Notes under the pieces: model-generated | What the model saw: only the letters and a program-made list of their open reading frames with translations | What the model was told of the DNA's origin: nothing | Database searches by the model: none | Position numbers and translations under genes: made by a program | Part shown: positions 44,318 through 56,700 of the stretch, in pieces | Layout: every line of letters begins with the position of its first letter | Position numbering within the stretch: the stretch's first letter is position 1 | Source: Mariannaea sp. PMI_226 | Taxonomy: Eukaryota; Ascomycota; Sordariomycetes; Hypocreales; Nectriaceae | Length of the DNA stretch: 64,000 bases | Reading direction: 5' to 3' | NCBI GenBank assembly: GCA_024336345.1 | Contig: JANFOG010000003.1 | Location: forward strand, 3,168,501 to 3,232,500

Positions 44318-46513
44318 ATGTCTTTACCATTCCGCGATAAGGAGAAGGAGGAGAATGACAATGACAATGCCAACGGTGGCCCATCAATGCCCAGCCAACT
44401 AGCCACCCTTCACCTGGAACCCATCCCGGACAAGGACGCTTTGCTCGTCCAGGTCAAGCCCCCCACCGAGCCAGACAATAACCGTCGTCCTCATGTCCCC
44501 TGCGATATCGTGCTGGTTATCGATGTCTCCGGGAGCATGGCCGCCGCGGCTCCTGTTCCGGGAGAAGACGCCAGCGAGAACACGGGGCTCTCCGTACTTG
44601 ACCTGACCAAGCATGCTGCTCGCACCATCATCGAGACCATGAACGAAAATGATCGCCTGGGAATCGTCACCTTCAGCAGCCAGGTTTCCGTTCTGCAGCC
44701 CCTCACTCCTATGAACGATGCTAACAAGGAGGCTGCCCGCAATAACATCAAGAACATGCATCCTGAGGACGTCACCAATCTCTGGCATGGAATCCGCGAG
44801 GGACTCAAGCTATTCAAGGGGGCTGAGTCGTCCTCTAGAATCCCAGCTGTTCTGATTCTTACTGACGGCAATCCAAACTACATGTGTCCCCCTGCGGGCT
44901 ACGTGCCCAAGATTCGCTCCATGGGTCAACTGCCAGCCACGCTCCACACATTCGGTTTCGGCTACAACCTGAGGTCTGGACTACTCAAGTCTATTGCAGA
45001 GATTGGCGGTGGCAATTATGGCTTCATCCCTGACGCAGGCATGATCGGTACCGTCTTCGTCCACGCAGTCGCCAATCTACAGAGCACCTTTGCCACGAGA
45101 GCAGAGTTGAAGCTGCGGTATTCCAGCTCACTTCAGATTGAGGAGACTATGGGCGCATCAGTGGATCAGCAACCGCCCCATACTCTCAATAACAGTGCTG
45201 TGGAGCTAACGCTGTCTCTTGGAAACCTCCAGTTCGGCCAGTCTCGTGACATCTTCCTCCGTGTCAAGAACCTCGAGCTTCTCAAGAACGGCTCTATTGA
45301 CGAGATGCCAAATGCCATTATCAAAGCGACTCTTACCTATACCAAGCCCACAGATATTGGTTCCCGTGGAAAAGCGAAACCTGTGACAAGTACCGTGGGC
45401 CGCAGTATTCTAGAACATACAGGATTGCAGGCCGATGAAATCGCCTACCATGAATCCAGATCACAGATTTGCAGCTTCATCGCCTCTCTGTTTCCCATTG
45501 GGCCTGACGGTGAACATAGGTGGAACGACTCCATGCTCACCGAGAAGAAGGAAGAGTTGGTGCAGTTGATTTCGAGTCTCCCCTCGACTCCTTTCGCTGA
45601 TGACAAGAACAACTCTCTCAAGAGAGATCTTGCAGCCCCTGAGCCCGAAGGTCAAATCTCCCTGGCTGTCGAATCAGACGCTTCCTTCTCCAAATGGGGC
45701 TGCCACTTCTTGCCCTCTTTGCTTAACGCACATACCCGGCAGATCTGCAACTCTTTTAAGGACCCCGGTCCTCTCCAGTATGGCGTCGACAGCCCACTCT
45801 TCAAATCATGCCGGGATGCCCTCGACAATGCATTCGATAACCTCCCTGCCCCGGAGCCTTCTCGAAACGTAGGCCCCGCCAGGTACATGGGAGGAGGCCA
45901 CGGCCAACGCGGAGGCGCTACCCACGTTGCCCCTCGAACTTACTCGTCTATCAAGATGAGCTCATACAATAATTCCAGGGGAGTGTGCTTCGCAGGTTCC
46001 ACACCCATAAGCCTCGCTTCCGGCAGAAAGGTGGAGATACGCAAGCTTCGACGAGGTATGAAGGTGCGAACTCCCATCGGATCGAGGAGGGTGGCCATGA
46101 TACTGCGAACCCCCGTTCAGGCCGAGGTCCTCTGTCGAGTGGGTTCCGTCCTCGTCACGCCCTGGCATCCCGTATCAACCAATGGCAAGACGTGGGCATT
46201 CCCCGCAAACGCTGCCAATGGAGCGGTTCTGTATACTGGCTCGATCTACTCGGTGCTTCTGGAGCGCGATCGCAACTCGACGGCTCATGCTATGCGTGTT
46301 GGAGACATTTGGGGCGTCACTCTCGGCCATGGCGTTGTTTCTGGAAGCGACAGCCGCGCGCACAGCTTCTTCGGAGACTACAATGCCATATTAAAGAGCT
46401 TGATGACACTGGAGAGACGAAAGAGTGGTATTGTTCTTGGTGGAGGTGTTGCGAGGGATGAGGCCAGTGGATTGGTGACAGGATTCAAGGGACCCGAGAA
46501 GGTGAATGTTTAA
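44318..46513 (+). CDS. VWA-Vwaint-Vint protein (von Willebrand A plus Hint domain)
   Basis: An open frame of 731 residues without internal introns. The VWA domain (about 62-240) has a complete MIDAS start, DVSGS at 69-73, and LILTDGNPN further on. The Vwaint linker domain (about 250-545) follows. The Hint domain begins at Cys557 (GVCFAGSTPISL), the residue used for N-S acyl shift in inteins and Hedgehog, and has the block-B TPWHP (Thr614, His617). It continues to LGHGVVSGSDSRAHSFFGDY. This is the fungal Vint family (Pfam Vwaint/Vint). The end lacks the classical intein His-Asn plus extein Cys/Ser. A branch-site and acceptor pair just upstream (to 44239) suggests an extra 5' exon that may add 27 residues starting at an ATG at 44115. 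Confidence 0.88.
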   Translation: MSLPFRDKEKEENDNDNANGGPSMPSQLATLHLEPIPDKDALLVQVKPPTEPDNNRRPHVPCDIVLVIDVSGSMAAAAPVPGEDASENTGLSVLDLTKHAARTIIETMNENDRLGIVTFSSQVSVLQPLTPMNDANKEAARNNIKNMHPEDVTNLWHGIREGLKLFKGAESSSRIPAVLILTDGNPNYMCPPAGYVPKIRSMGQLPATLHTFGFGYNLRSGLLKSIAEIGGGNYGFIPDAGMIGTVFVHAVANLQSTFATRAELKLRYSSSLQIEETMGASVDQQPPHTLNNSAVELTLSLGNLQFGQSRDIFLRVKNLELLKNGSIDEMPNAIIKATLTYTKPTDIGSRGKAKPVTSTVGRSILEHTGLQADEIAYHESRSQICSFIASLFPIGPDGEHRWNDSMLTEKKEELVQLISSLPSTPFADDKNNSLKRDLAAPEPEGQISLAVESDASFSKWGCHFLPSLLNAHTRQICNSFKDPGPLQYGVDSPLFKSCRDALDNAFDNLPAPEPSRNVGPARYMGGGHGQRGGATHVAPRTYSSIKMSSYNNSRGVCFAGSTPISLASGRKVEIRKLRRGMKVRTPIGSRRVAMILRTPVQAEVLCRVGSVLVTPWHPVSTNGKTWAFPANAANGAVLYTGSIYSVLLERDRNSTAHAMRVGDIWGVTLGHGVVSGSDSRAHSFFGDYNAILKSLMTLERRKSGIVLGGGVARDEASGLVTGFKGPEKVNV

Positions 46514-47297
46514 AGCAAAATTATGAAGCAGAATGGAATGGAAAGGAGTCGCCATGAATAATAACAGGCTTTATCCGTGTAACGAGCTGGATCTCTTTTT
46601 AGCCGCGACCTAGTTAGCACGTTCGACCTTTCGACATCAATACTTTATCAAAGATTGCCGCTTCAGATTAACATTGAGAGGATCCCCCCCGCCTTTCTTA
46701 AACCAAGTACATTCACAATCACACCATCAAATGAGATTTTTTTTAGGGTAACTTATTTTTGATTCCGGTTTTCAAAGAAAATAGTTAAGACTTTAATTGG
46801 TATCCTCCCGGCACTGACTTGGCCTCTGCTCCCAATCCTTCCTTTACATTCAAAGCCCAACACCTCTTCCCTTTCCCCGCGAATGTGCTATGCCTGTCCG
46901 GTCTTCTTCCAAATATGTAGGTTCTTTTGCTTTAAACCGATGCCAGCATGAATCAAAGTCCTGCTCGATCCCTTTCGCCAGCCGTGTCTTTGCGCCAGAT
47001 ACCAAGTTCCAAACTTTCCCTGTAGACCACACAAACAAAAAAAGAAAAAATTAGGCTACAATGAAGCCACCATCTTGCAATCGAGAAATAATAAGAATGC
47101 CCACTGGTCACCCTTGAAATGTACAGAACTGCCAAATATTGGGTTTGGCACTCGACTTCGTCAAATAGATTCAGCGTATTAATGGGCTGCGAGACCGGAT
47201 GTCGAATGATATCGTCGCGTCATCTCCAGTGCCCGTAAACAGCCAGAAAAGGTATAAATTAAACCAAAGAAGATAAAAGAATCAAAGAGTGACGCGG
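46514..47297. other. convergent 3' region
   Basis: 784 bases between convergent genes; AT-rich. No gene or RNA gene is recognised. Confidence 0.45.
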
Positions 47298-50200
47298 TCA
47301 AATCATGCCCCCAGGCATGCCATTTCCAGGCGGCATTGGCGGTGGCACTGTAGGGTGCGGAGGGCTATTGCGAAGAGAGCGTGCTCGGGCGTTCATGCCG
47401 TTGGCCTCACTCGTTGCCTTCCGGAGACGTTGTCGATAATTGGCAGGGCCTTCGTCATCACTGATGAGTGTAGCATGACTACGACCCTCGTCCAAGCCCC
47501 CGTGGTTCATGGGCATGCGGCCTTTCATCCCAGTCTCATCCTCGCTTCTGCGTGCATAGTCGTTCCCTGGATTTGTCTTACGACGAGGGTTAATCGGAGG
47601 AAGGGGAGGCGCACCCATGTTGCCAGCCATGTTGGAAGGGACACCGGCTCGTTGACCCATAGCGCCTTGCATAGTAGGGGATAGCATCGGAGGGTCAGAA
47701 GGGTCCCTCGGTCTCATTATACGTTTCGTTGTAGCGTCCGAATCAATGGCTCCTGGATGATGAGCAAAGGAGCGTTGGCTTGACGCGCCATAAGGAGAAG
47801 GAGCACCGTTCATGGAAGGGGGTGGTGATGGTTGCACATGTTCAAAGCCCCGTGGAGGCATGCCCAGGTTCGGTGATGGTTCACCATATCGGTTGAAGCG
47901 CCCAGGGGATGCATTGTTACTAGCCTGGGGATGGGATGGCGATCGAATCATTGGGCCTTGTCGGGGCATTCCGTTTAGTCCAGGGGAGTTCATCGGAGCA
48001 TAATACTCATCACGTGGGATAGAGCCATTGCGGAGACGAGGTGGTCTGCTACCTGATCTTCCGCTATTGCTATTTTCGGAGCCACTCCTCTCTCGCTCTG
48101 ACGCCGCACGGGAGGCAGAGCGGGAGGAGGGGCCGTTCCATGAGTCCGCGCTCGGCGCTCGATTATATGACACTGGTGGAGGTCGTCGTTCCTGGGATGC
48201 TTGACGGGAAGGGGGGCCACGCAGACTAGGAGCCCGCTCGCGGGTTGCAGGAGCGTGAGGAGGAATCGATGACGGGGCATTGGGAGGTCCTTGATAGCGT
48301 TGCTGAACCTCCAACTCCTTCATTCTCTGAAGTTCTCGCCGAGCTTGACGGAAGGCCTTGAGACCTGTGTGAACACCATTGTCACGGTCTGCTGAGGGAT
48401 GGCCACTATCAAGATCGGATACCTCTTCAGACCGCCTAGGTTCTGGATCAGTCAGGGAATCTGGTCGACCATTGTGAAAGCTAGTAGTAGAAGGAGGGCC
48501 ACTAAGGCCAAGCAGCGTCTTGGATTTTGTCGAGCCCTGACTTTCACGCTCCCCTCGAGTTCTATCAACCAATGAGCCACGGCTTGACTTCGCCCTTAGG
48601 ATTCCGAGGGCATTTGAACGAGGTGGGGGAGGAAGCTCGGAGACTGGTGGAGGAGTGGGAGCCGAGCTGCCACTGTCCGACTCCACATACGACGTCAGCT
48701 TCTCACGGACTCGTTGTGCACGGTCAGCGAGATTTCGAGCAAAATCATCAGATTCGTTCTGATGGCTTAGCCCTGCATTGGCATCGCGAGGGACAGTTAT
48801 CTCAGAGATCGATTCCTGTATATCAACTGACGACTTGGTCATTGTCGGACTAGGAATATCGCTGTCCATTGACATGGCCACGCCTCTCTCAATGGATTCC
48901 CATGTGCTGGTCCTACTGATACCGGCGTCATAAGTCTCCATATCATCACGCTCTGGTGGAAATCGCGCAACCAATTCCACGACGTCAGGAATGGGTCCGT
49001 AGACTGAGGAAGCATTACTATCCTGTCGCAAATGAGAGCTCACCATACCATTGAGACCTGCTGATGCTGGACCCAATGTTGGCGAATCTTCGGGCGATTC
49101 ACTCTTAAGATCTCCTTTATCGAACGACAAGGGAGTAGGGAGGGCGGACTTCCTGAAAGCTGGATGGTCATGATCAGCAGGTCTCTCGACAGTGACCTGT
49201 GGTGGAGGTAATCCAGAACGCGTAGGCGGGGCGTCGCTAGAGCTATCGTCCTCCTCATCGTCGAAGAACGTTGAAGTCTGACCTTCTTCTTTGAGGCTGG
49301 CCTGAATACTGAAAGAGTTCGGCTCATTTTTCTCGACAACTGGTCTGTGGCTAGATGGTGATCGGGATCGAATGGTTGGCGCTGAACCGCTTGATTCAGT
49401 TCGGACACGGCTTGTGGGAGTCTCTCGGCCGCGTTGAAGTAGAAGCTGACGTTGAATGTATGCTGACTCGTCATATTGGGCCACCTTGGCCAACACACTA
49501 GTTGGGGCAAGCTGCTTCTTCTTCTCTGTCAGAAAGGATAGAGTCTGGTGCTCGCCCGTTTCACTTATTGGGGGACTCAGAGGAGGAGTCGCACCAAACG
49601 AGGTACGCTCTTCAAAGCCGGGGAATCTACTATGAGACTCCATGGGGCTTGTTTGAAAGGAGGAGGTGGTTGGGGGGCTGAAAGATCGTAAATTCGGTGC
49701 GCTAGCTTTGTTGAGAACTGATCGAGTGCTAGGAAATCGGTCGTTAAAGGTTCCACTAGAGGGAGAGGGAGCAGTGGGTGTTAGATCTGGCGTTCGATTC
49801 GTATTTCGTTGCTTAGAGAGTGTGTCGAGTCTTGAGAGGGAAGAAGTTTGTGAATTGTGAATATCTTGATTGAGGCCCTGTTCGTACAGACGACGAGTAC
49901 GAGTGACAGTTCGCTCAATCGGAGGGGTTGGGTTGGACGCTGCAGTCGCAGCCTGCCAGTCCTGAACAGACTGTGAAGGTTGAGACGAGGTGATAGACGT
50001 TGCTGCGGTGGAGTTGCGAGTCCCCGAAGGAGCGGAAGATGTAGTAGAACTTGTTTCTCGTCGTCGATTGTACTCGGACTGAGGGGGTGAGTCCGGTCGG
50101 GTGGTTTCTGCGTCTTGGGAATCACTTTGGCCCAGGTCCTCCGTCGAGTCCCTTCCCTTGTCTCTCTCAGCTTGTCGCCACCTCTGAAAAGCTGACTGGG

Positions 50201-50747
50201 CAACATCGTCGCCATAGAGTGTTCGTCCCGAGGTAGCACCACCAGAGCCAGTAATCTTATAGATCTTTTGCCGTCCACCGAACAGAATGTTCCCTTCAGT
50301 TGGCTTACCTCGTCCCATGATGCTCCCTGAGATAGAGGCGGCGTCATCCGACTGATAGTCGCTGTTCCGGGTAAAGGGGGCTCGAATAGATTCAACCTCT
50401 GCAATATCGTCAAGCCCACCGAACCCGAAGTCAGCAAGCCTTGACTGTCTCTTTGAAGGGAACAGCACACTATCATCGCTCGCCTTCCCAACCTTTGTGT
50501 TGGGGTCATCCTGTTCACGCAGCATCGAAAATCTCGCTGAGAGACCAGTCATCAAGAGACTTTGTCTGAAGTCATCATTTGATGGGAGAGCTGAAGTAAG
50601 GTCGACTTCCAGCTTCGGTTCTTCGTCGTGTGATTTCTTGCTTTTTCCGAACATTTTGAAGGGGCTTGAGGATTCAGACTCAATTGACGGGCGCGGAGGT
50701 GCCGCCAGGTCATCCTTCACCTTCTTTCTGCCTCGAAATCGGTTCAT
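47298..50747 (-). CDS. large conserved disordered fungal protein, function unknown
   Basis: An intronless frame of 1149 residues from MNRFRGRKKVKDDLA at 50747; the frame extends upstream to 50822, but this start gives a good -3 A and the N-terminus I remember for related fungal proteins. Two short blocks look ordered: near residues 45-75 (LPSNDDFRQSLLMTGLSARF) and near 155-190 (KPTEGNILFGGRQKIYKI, then DDVAQSAFQRWRQAE). Another helix with charged repeats lies at about 810-835 (LKAFRQARRELQRMKELEVQ). All else is Ser/Pro/Arg/Gly-rich with many SP/TP sites, suggesting a phosphorylated scaffold. I know of no assigned function. Confidence 0.8.
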   Translation of the reverse strand: MNRFRGRKKVKDDLAAPPRPSIESESSSPFKMFGKSKKSHDEEPKLEVDLTSALPSNDDFRQSLLMTGLSARFSMLREQDDPNTKVGKASDDSVLFPSKRQSRLADFGFGGLDDIAEVESIRAPFTRNSDYQSDDAASISGSIMGRGKPTEGNILFGGRQKIYKITGSGGATSGRTLYGDDVAQSAFQRWRQAERDKGRDSTEDLGQSDSQDAETTRPDSPPQSEYNRRRETSSTTSSAPSGTRNSTAATSITSSQPSQSVQDWQAATAASNPTPPIERTVTRTRRLYEQGLNQDIHNSQTSSLSRLDTLSKQRNTNRTPDLTPTAPSPSSGTFNDRFPSTRSVLNKASAPNLRSFSPPTTSSFQTSPMESHSRFPGFEERTSFGATPPLSPPISETGEHQTLSFLTEKKKQLAPTSVLAKVAQYDESAYIQRQLLLQRGRETPTSRVRTESSGSAPTIRSRSPSSHRPVVEKNEPNSFSIQASLKEEGQTSTFFDDEEDDSSSDAPPTRSGLPPPQVTVERPADHDHPAFRKSALPTPLSFDKGDLKSESPEDSPTLGPASAGLNGMVSSHLRQDSNASSVYGPIPDVVELVARFPPERDDMETYDAGISRTSTWESIERGVAMSMDSDIPSPTMTKSSVDIQESISEITVPRDANAGLSHQNESDDFARNLADRAQRVREKLTSYVESDSGSSAPTPPPVSELPPPPRSNALGILRAKSSRGSLVDRTRGERESQGSTKSKTLLGLSGPPSTTSFHNGRPDSLTDPEPRRSEEVSDLDSGHPSADRDNGVHTGLKAFRQARRELQRMKELEVQQRYQGPPNAPSSIPPHAPATRERAPSLRGPPSRQASQERRPPPVSYNRAPSADSWNGPSSRSASRAASERERSGSENSNSGRSGSRPPRLRNGSIPRDEYYAPMNSPGLNGMPRQGPMIRSPSHPQASNNASPGRFNRYGEPSPNLGMPPRGFEHVQPSPPPSMNGAPSPYGASSQRSFAHHPGAIDSDATTKRIMRPRDPSDPPMLSPTMQGAMGQRAGVPSNMAGNMGAPPLPPINPRRKTNPGNDYARRSEDETGMKGRMPMNHGGLDEGRSHATLISDDEGPANYRQRLRKATSEANGMNARARSLRNSPPHPTVPPPMPPGNGMPGGMI

Positions 50748-53700
50748 GATGACGATTTCGCTCCGATGGAGGGATTGCTTTTGGAGGGGGCTCTCAAATG
50801 GTGATCGGATTCTGAATAGCAAGGTGCGTTCGGTTCATTTCAGTGGTCGTGAATAGCTGATCAGCTCCAGTAACGAAATATGCCTAGGGCTGCGAAATTT
50901 GAATGTTAGCCCACATCCGAGAAAAGGGTATCCCAGTCATAACTCTATAGCGTTTCCCAAGAATTCATCCCAGTGCCGCATAAGGTGTAACTGTCAATAT
51001 GTTGGAAGCCAGGCACCCTTTTACAAGGGGTTTTCCTAACTATTGTGACATGTGATGGCATCTTCGCAGCAAGTATTGTCAGATGTCGTACCTAGTTTAT
51101 TGTTCGTTCGCAACCCAGAATTCAATGTGGTATCGGTATGTTCGTCAATGCTGGAGGCAGGGGGGAAGCCAAGTGGCAGTTGGGAGTCGAGAAAAGGAGT
51201 CGATACAAAACGAAACCCACAACACGCGACAAGACGACTCGTTCTTGGAGGACAAATTTGTTGAAGGAGAGGATTTCGATCCTCGTGGGTTGTGGTTGAG
51301 GAAGGTAGTGAAGGTTATGTAGCACCACGAATTGTTGGTTCGTTTGCTGCAGGCTGCTGAGAACGGGCTCCTGCAGGAACGGTGTGCAGGAGGGACGAGG
51401 AGGAGACTGGTGGCCGTAACGGGTCGGAGCGAGTGCCCAGGAGAAAGAAAAGGATGTAGTTGCGTCTGACGTAAAGCGGCGTGTCTCAGAATCGGTGGGC
51501 GAGATAAAAAATCAAACTTGATGGTTTATTTATTTATTTATTTTTCTGGCCGATGTTCAAACGGGGGCGTTCGGTAGGCTTGGCTGGCGTATCCTTGAAA
51601 TGGAACGAGGGAAGGAGATTTGGAGATGGTTGATTTATGAAAGAAACAAATAAGCTCGAAGGTGCAGAGTGGGAGAGTCGGATTGACCTGGCCAGCAGTA
51701 AAGGCTTTTGTTTTGGTCAGTAGAAAGAGGAGGTGAAGAGATGGAGCAGTGTGACCCTGGAGACAGAGGGATCAGTCGTGATATGACGGGTAGGCTGGCG
51801 TCTGGTGACCAGTGATGGAGAAAGAAAGGGAAGGGAAGGATAAACGAGAAAGAAGAACGAAATGGAACCTCAGAAGAGACCCCGGTCAGTTTAACCCAAT
51901 TGCCAGGTTTTCCTTTTCCTTTTTTTCTTTTCTTTTTTTCTTCCTTGGGACAGGATGAGAAATTGGCGACGATGATGAAGGGGAACGACTTCTGGGCTCC
52001 CAGCGTGTGCATAGGGGAGACGCTACTGAACGCCTACCTCCGGGCTGGCATAAAACCTTGAGGTACCTCTGCTGAAAGGGGGTGGTAGAGGCGGAAAGAC
52101 AGGGGGTGCGTTCTGACAGGGGTCCAGTGCGCTAATGCCAGAGGAAGACTAGACAGGCACTAGGATTGAAAACGTTCGAAGTACGGAGTACGACCTAATC
52201 ACCAAGTTCGCTGTACCTAGGTTGCTTGGACTGTTTTCTCATTACATATTCCTCCTCCTCTCCTTTCTCAGGAGAGTCACGCAGGTCAGAGGCTAGGAAG
52301 ATCTCAATCACTTATTAGACTCACACACCCAGTGCCTATCTTATCTGAGGTCTCCAGGCAGGTATCTTATACCCGCAATACATGCAGAAGAGTGTGGCTC
52401 TCCACCCTTTTGTTCGCTGTATTATCTGCTTCAGATAAAGTCCTACAACAAACCACACATCAAGAGGTGGTGGGTGTGCGAGCCAGCCTTCCTTGATCCC
52501 TCCATTTGCGACGTCGAAATCAGTAGAGATTATCATCCACCATTCCTGGAAAGAGTAGCAATCATTTATCAGTCTCCCCCGTACGGGATCTTTTGAGTAG
52601 AGTTTATTCCTCCCAAGTTCAACTGACAATAGCAGAATGCTCCCTCGTAGTCAGTCAGTTAAATAACCCACCCCTTGTGCTTCATTCAAATTATAATTCT
52701 AATTCACTCATCTTTTTCTCGCTTTCCCGCCACTCGTTGCACGCACATCGTGATTTGCGGATGGGACGATGGACCGTGACGAACAAGGATTTTTTTGGGG
52801 GGTGGGCTTGTGAAAGCAGACAATAATTCAGAGGCAGACTCCAAAGCAATCAGAGTGGAATGAGATGAACGGTGCAGCTGCCGGTGCCCCAGGCCTGCAC
52901 AACTGCGGGGACAGTGGGTATGCGTCGCCGAATAAGCATGAGGATCTTGGTACGACCTGGGATGGCTTTTCGCGAAAGCCCTACTTATTGTACTCTGTAT
53001 AACTGCATAAGGAGTGTAAGGTAGGCAATTAGCTGCCTGTCTCTAGGTAGGTACCGAGTGAGCTTCAGGAGCGGGAAGAGACAGACGGACGGAGCGGCCC
53101 ACCGAAGTTTGCTCATGGTGCAGCATATTGACTAAGGAGAGCAGCCGTGATGGCAAGTGGAAAGAGGTGCACAGACCGTTCTCATATCGATGTGAGTTAC
53201 TATGTAATAGGGACCTACCCAGGTGGTGCAAACGCAAGGTTAGGTTGACAGTTCACCGCACCATCTTCATCAGCTCGCACTGGACTCCAGTGGGCTCAGG
53301 AGCTCATCTTGTGGACTGGTAAGGGACTCCAAGCTCCATTTTCAGGACACTCTCCGAGATCGCTCCATGCGGAACGGGAACGGTTCCAGTTCTTGCGCCT
53401 CCCGCAGACAAGGAGCAGATCCACTCGTAATATTGCCAGATGAAATTCAGCTCAACAGGCTTCGAATCATACATATTGCAGTAGTAAGTAATTACAACAC
53501 TGATGCAGCCAGGCTCAGGCCTTGATCCACCAACCGGCTGCAGCAACTTTTTATTAGGGCAATCAAGAGCAAACTCACTAGGAAAAAAAAAAGAAAACAA
53601 GGCTACAGGGACTACACAGATACCCGAACGGCTTCTTGCTGTCCGCCCGCATCCAATGTGACTATCTCGTTCATCGCCCCAGGAGAACCCCAGAGAATGT

Positions 53701-56700
53701 CTCAAAAGCTACGTAGGGGGCAGCATGGAATATTATGGCGAGCTTATTGCAGTCGTTTTTAGTTTACTTGTCGTCTCACTCAAAGTCTCTCACCCTTGAA
53801 TACATGGGAGCTCAAGTACGAGAGAGGAGAGTTGGCAAGTTACAACCTGTAACTCTAACCATGCACGTCTCACTCAAAGCAGAAACTCATCAATTCCAAG
53901 ACAGCAAACTTGAGACACCGCCTGCATCTGACAAGAAGCTATTCGCCTGATCATTCCGTTGAACATCTTGCACTTCTTTTTCCTTTTCACCTGCTAGTCA
54001 ATTGTCGACGCCCCTTGTTCTATCGCTTGATTGTGCAAATGTTGCGAGTACCAAGATGAACCCAGGTACTTCTGTATACATCAACTACAAGATACTCTCA
54101 ATAATGTCTATTGTTCAGTTTCCTTTATTCTTTATTTCTCTAGCTGTGTCACAAAGACATTCGAACAACAATATGATAAAGGTATCTGAAGAATGCGCAT
54201 GGGAATGTGTAAGGTGGTATTTCATTTTTCACTTTTATTTTTAGGAGAGAAAAAAATGAGTAGATATGCAGCCACGATCACCGAATCTGTTGACAACTTT
54301 CCCATAGTGGCTCTCTTGTTTTTCCAGCACCACATGAAGTGCCCCAATTCCTACCCGGTAATTTTCGCCGTGAATACCATAATGAGAAGTGGGGGTGTGA
54401 ATGCGTCTGAACTTGGGAGGTTGGAGTCATTGTCGCCGTGTTTGCTTCTGCAAGGAACCGTCGTGCAGTACCTTACATTATGCACGAAGTGCTAGGGTCC
54501 TTAACTCCTGCACAAAACCTGATGATGGTTTTGGACGAGTTACAGGACGAAACCAGGCGCCCCATCAACTACTCGCGGCACACGACCGTTGGAGCAACTA
54601 GTACTGTAAGGGCAGCGCTGGTCATGTTAGGGCGCTGCCATCCGCCTTCTAAGGTGCTAGCAGTGCCACAACCATAGATGGGCGAATATTAACCATAACC
54701 ACAACCACAACCCAAACAAAAAGCCCCTCCAAGGATCGCAATTGAGACAGTGTCGGGGAAAAAACAGCTACACACACACGCACGTAGGCCACCATCTCCA
54801 TACATACCACCCAAACAGATTTGTGTGTTTGGAATCATTGTGCGCAGCGCATGACCAGAGCCCAGGCTGAAACCTCGGTTGACAGGCTCGCAAGCAAATC
54901 AAGGCTCATCGTTGAACATTTTCCAACGTCATTGGGGTCACACAGAGCTGACAACACTGCGCCATCATATTCGTATGTAATGAAGGTTCCGAGGCTCCTG
55001 AGTGATAGCCATTATGTCTGCTGCTCACTGCAACTTCGCGTGAAAGATCTGGCCATTCATTACAAAGTTCCTCCTTGATCATCCAATATGGTCAACCACT
55101 TGGCCCCTTTCCTGTTTTCGCCCCATTCCCGGTTTTCGCCCCTATTTTCCGGCTATCTGGCTTACTGATGATGCCCGCGCGAACAAAGCAAGGAAATTAT
55201 CCCGTCCAACCACTGCTCATCTCTCGACTTCTCCGCATGACATCCAAAACCCAAGGCCGACGACGATCGCGCCAGCAGCTGCCAGTTATTCTCTGGCACT
55301 GACAATTCCCGATCTCTCTGACCACTCAGCTTCTAAAGTATACTCGCCATCGCGCATTAGTTCCAGAGTTCCGATCTCAACTAGCATCTTGCGTTGATGT
55401 TCACAGTCATATTCCTTCTCTGATTAGCTATTCGCTGCTTTTTGCTCTTCCCTACCTACACTTTATTTCACCTCCGTTACATACACATGTTGGAGATCAG
55501 CTTGGCCAGGACATCCAGAACGTACTGGGCCCGCCACACGGACAATACATCGTGCATATAAAAAAATACAAAGTGCAATGAACAATTACCTACAGCATGT
55601 AACGCCCTTTTACAGTTATGTGACTGTTCAACTGGACTTGGGAGCTAGTGCACCTTTCATTTACTTTCATTTGCTTTCGTCCCTTTTTTTTTTTTTTGTT
55701 TCTTTTTGCTTTTTCCAACGTCTCGCCCGCTATCTAAGATGCGGCGCCACAATGCTACGGCGCCCTTGTAAGAGTAGTCGATCATTGCACTTTTTGGCAT
55801 GGCAATGAGAAACTCCAGCAGGCGAGATAACTGATATATAAATGAAGGAGCCTATTTTCATGATTACAGTCATCACATTACAAGGTACATCTGTACTTTG
55901 TAAAAAGCACAGCTCCGTCTGAAACCCCAGAATATCTTGGGAGCCAGCATGGCGGTTCGGTTTGCTTGAGAAGGAGAGCCAGGACCTCGGCGACTTAAGC
56001 TAGTGTGTGGAAGTATCCTTATCCTAGGACAAAACTTTTATGATATAAGGAGAATATCTGCTGTGGACAATATCGCATCTTGTTTACTCTAGGGTATAGA
56101 CTATAATGTGATGCTGTTGAGGTACAAGATCGGCGCTTGTGTGGACGGACAATACTGTTCAAAACAACATCACTATCGCCACAACTCGAGTTCCCCCTTC
56201 TGCCGGAACTCCGTCCAAGACTTCATACTTGCCAACCTATCCGCTAATAACCATTAATCTCATACTACTACACACTGACGTTGTGCCTGCGCGTAAGTGT
56301 TGCTGTACACAGCTGGAAATACCCCTCCCTCCAAATGTCGAGCCAGCTATGCCTCTATTAGAAGTGCCGTGCGTTCACCAAGCCGTGGTTCGGTGTTTTA
56401 GGTGCTTCAGGGGGATGATGTGGAATTGGTGAACAGTGAGCAGTTGAGCAATGACACGATCAGCCCAAAGGCAGCCACCAGCGTCACGATGTCCTAGTCT
56501 CAAAAAACTTTGGTGTGCCCTTGCCTCACTCCCGCCCTTGTGTCCAATCCCTTGACTGGCGGATGCTCACTGACTAATAACAGTCGATGTCCAATCTGGG
56601 TCCTGGGGGCGGTTTTGAGCGGCCTCGTTTGGACCCTGTCACGGCTCGTTGACACGGCCTCCCGGAGACCAATCAGAAGCTTGTTCCTGGAGCTAATCCC

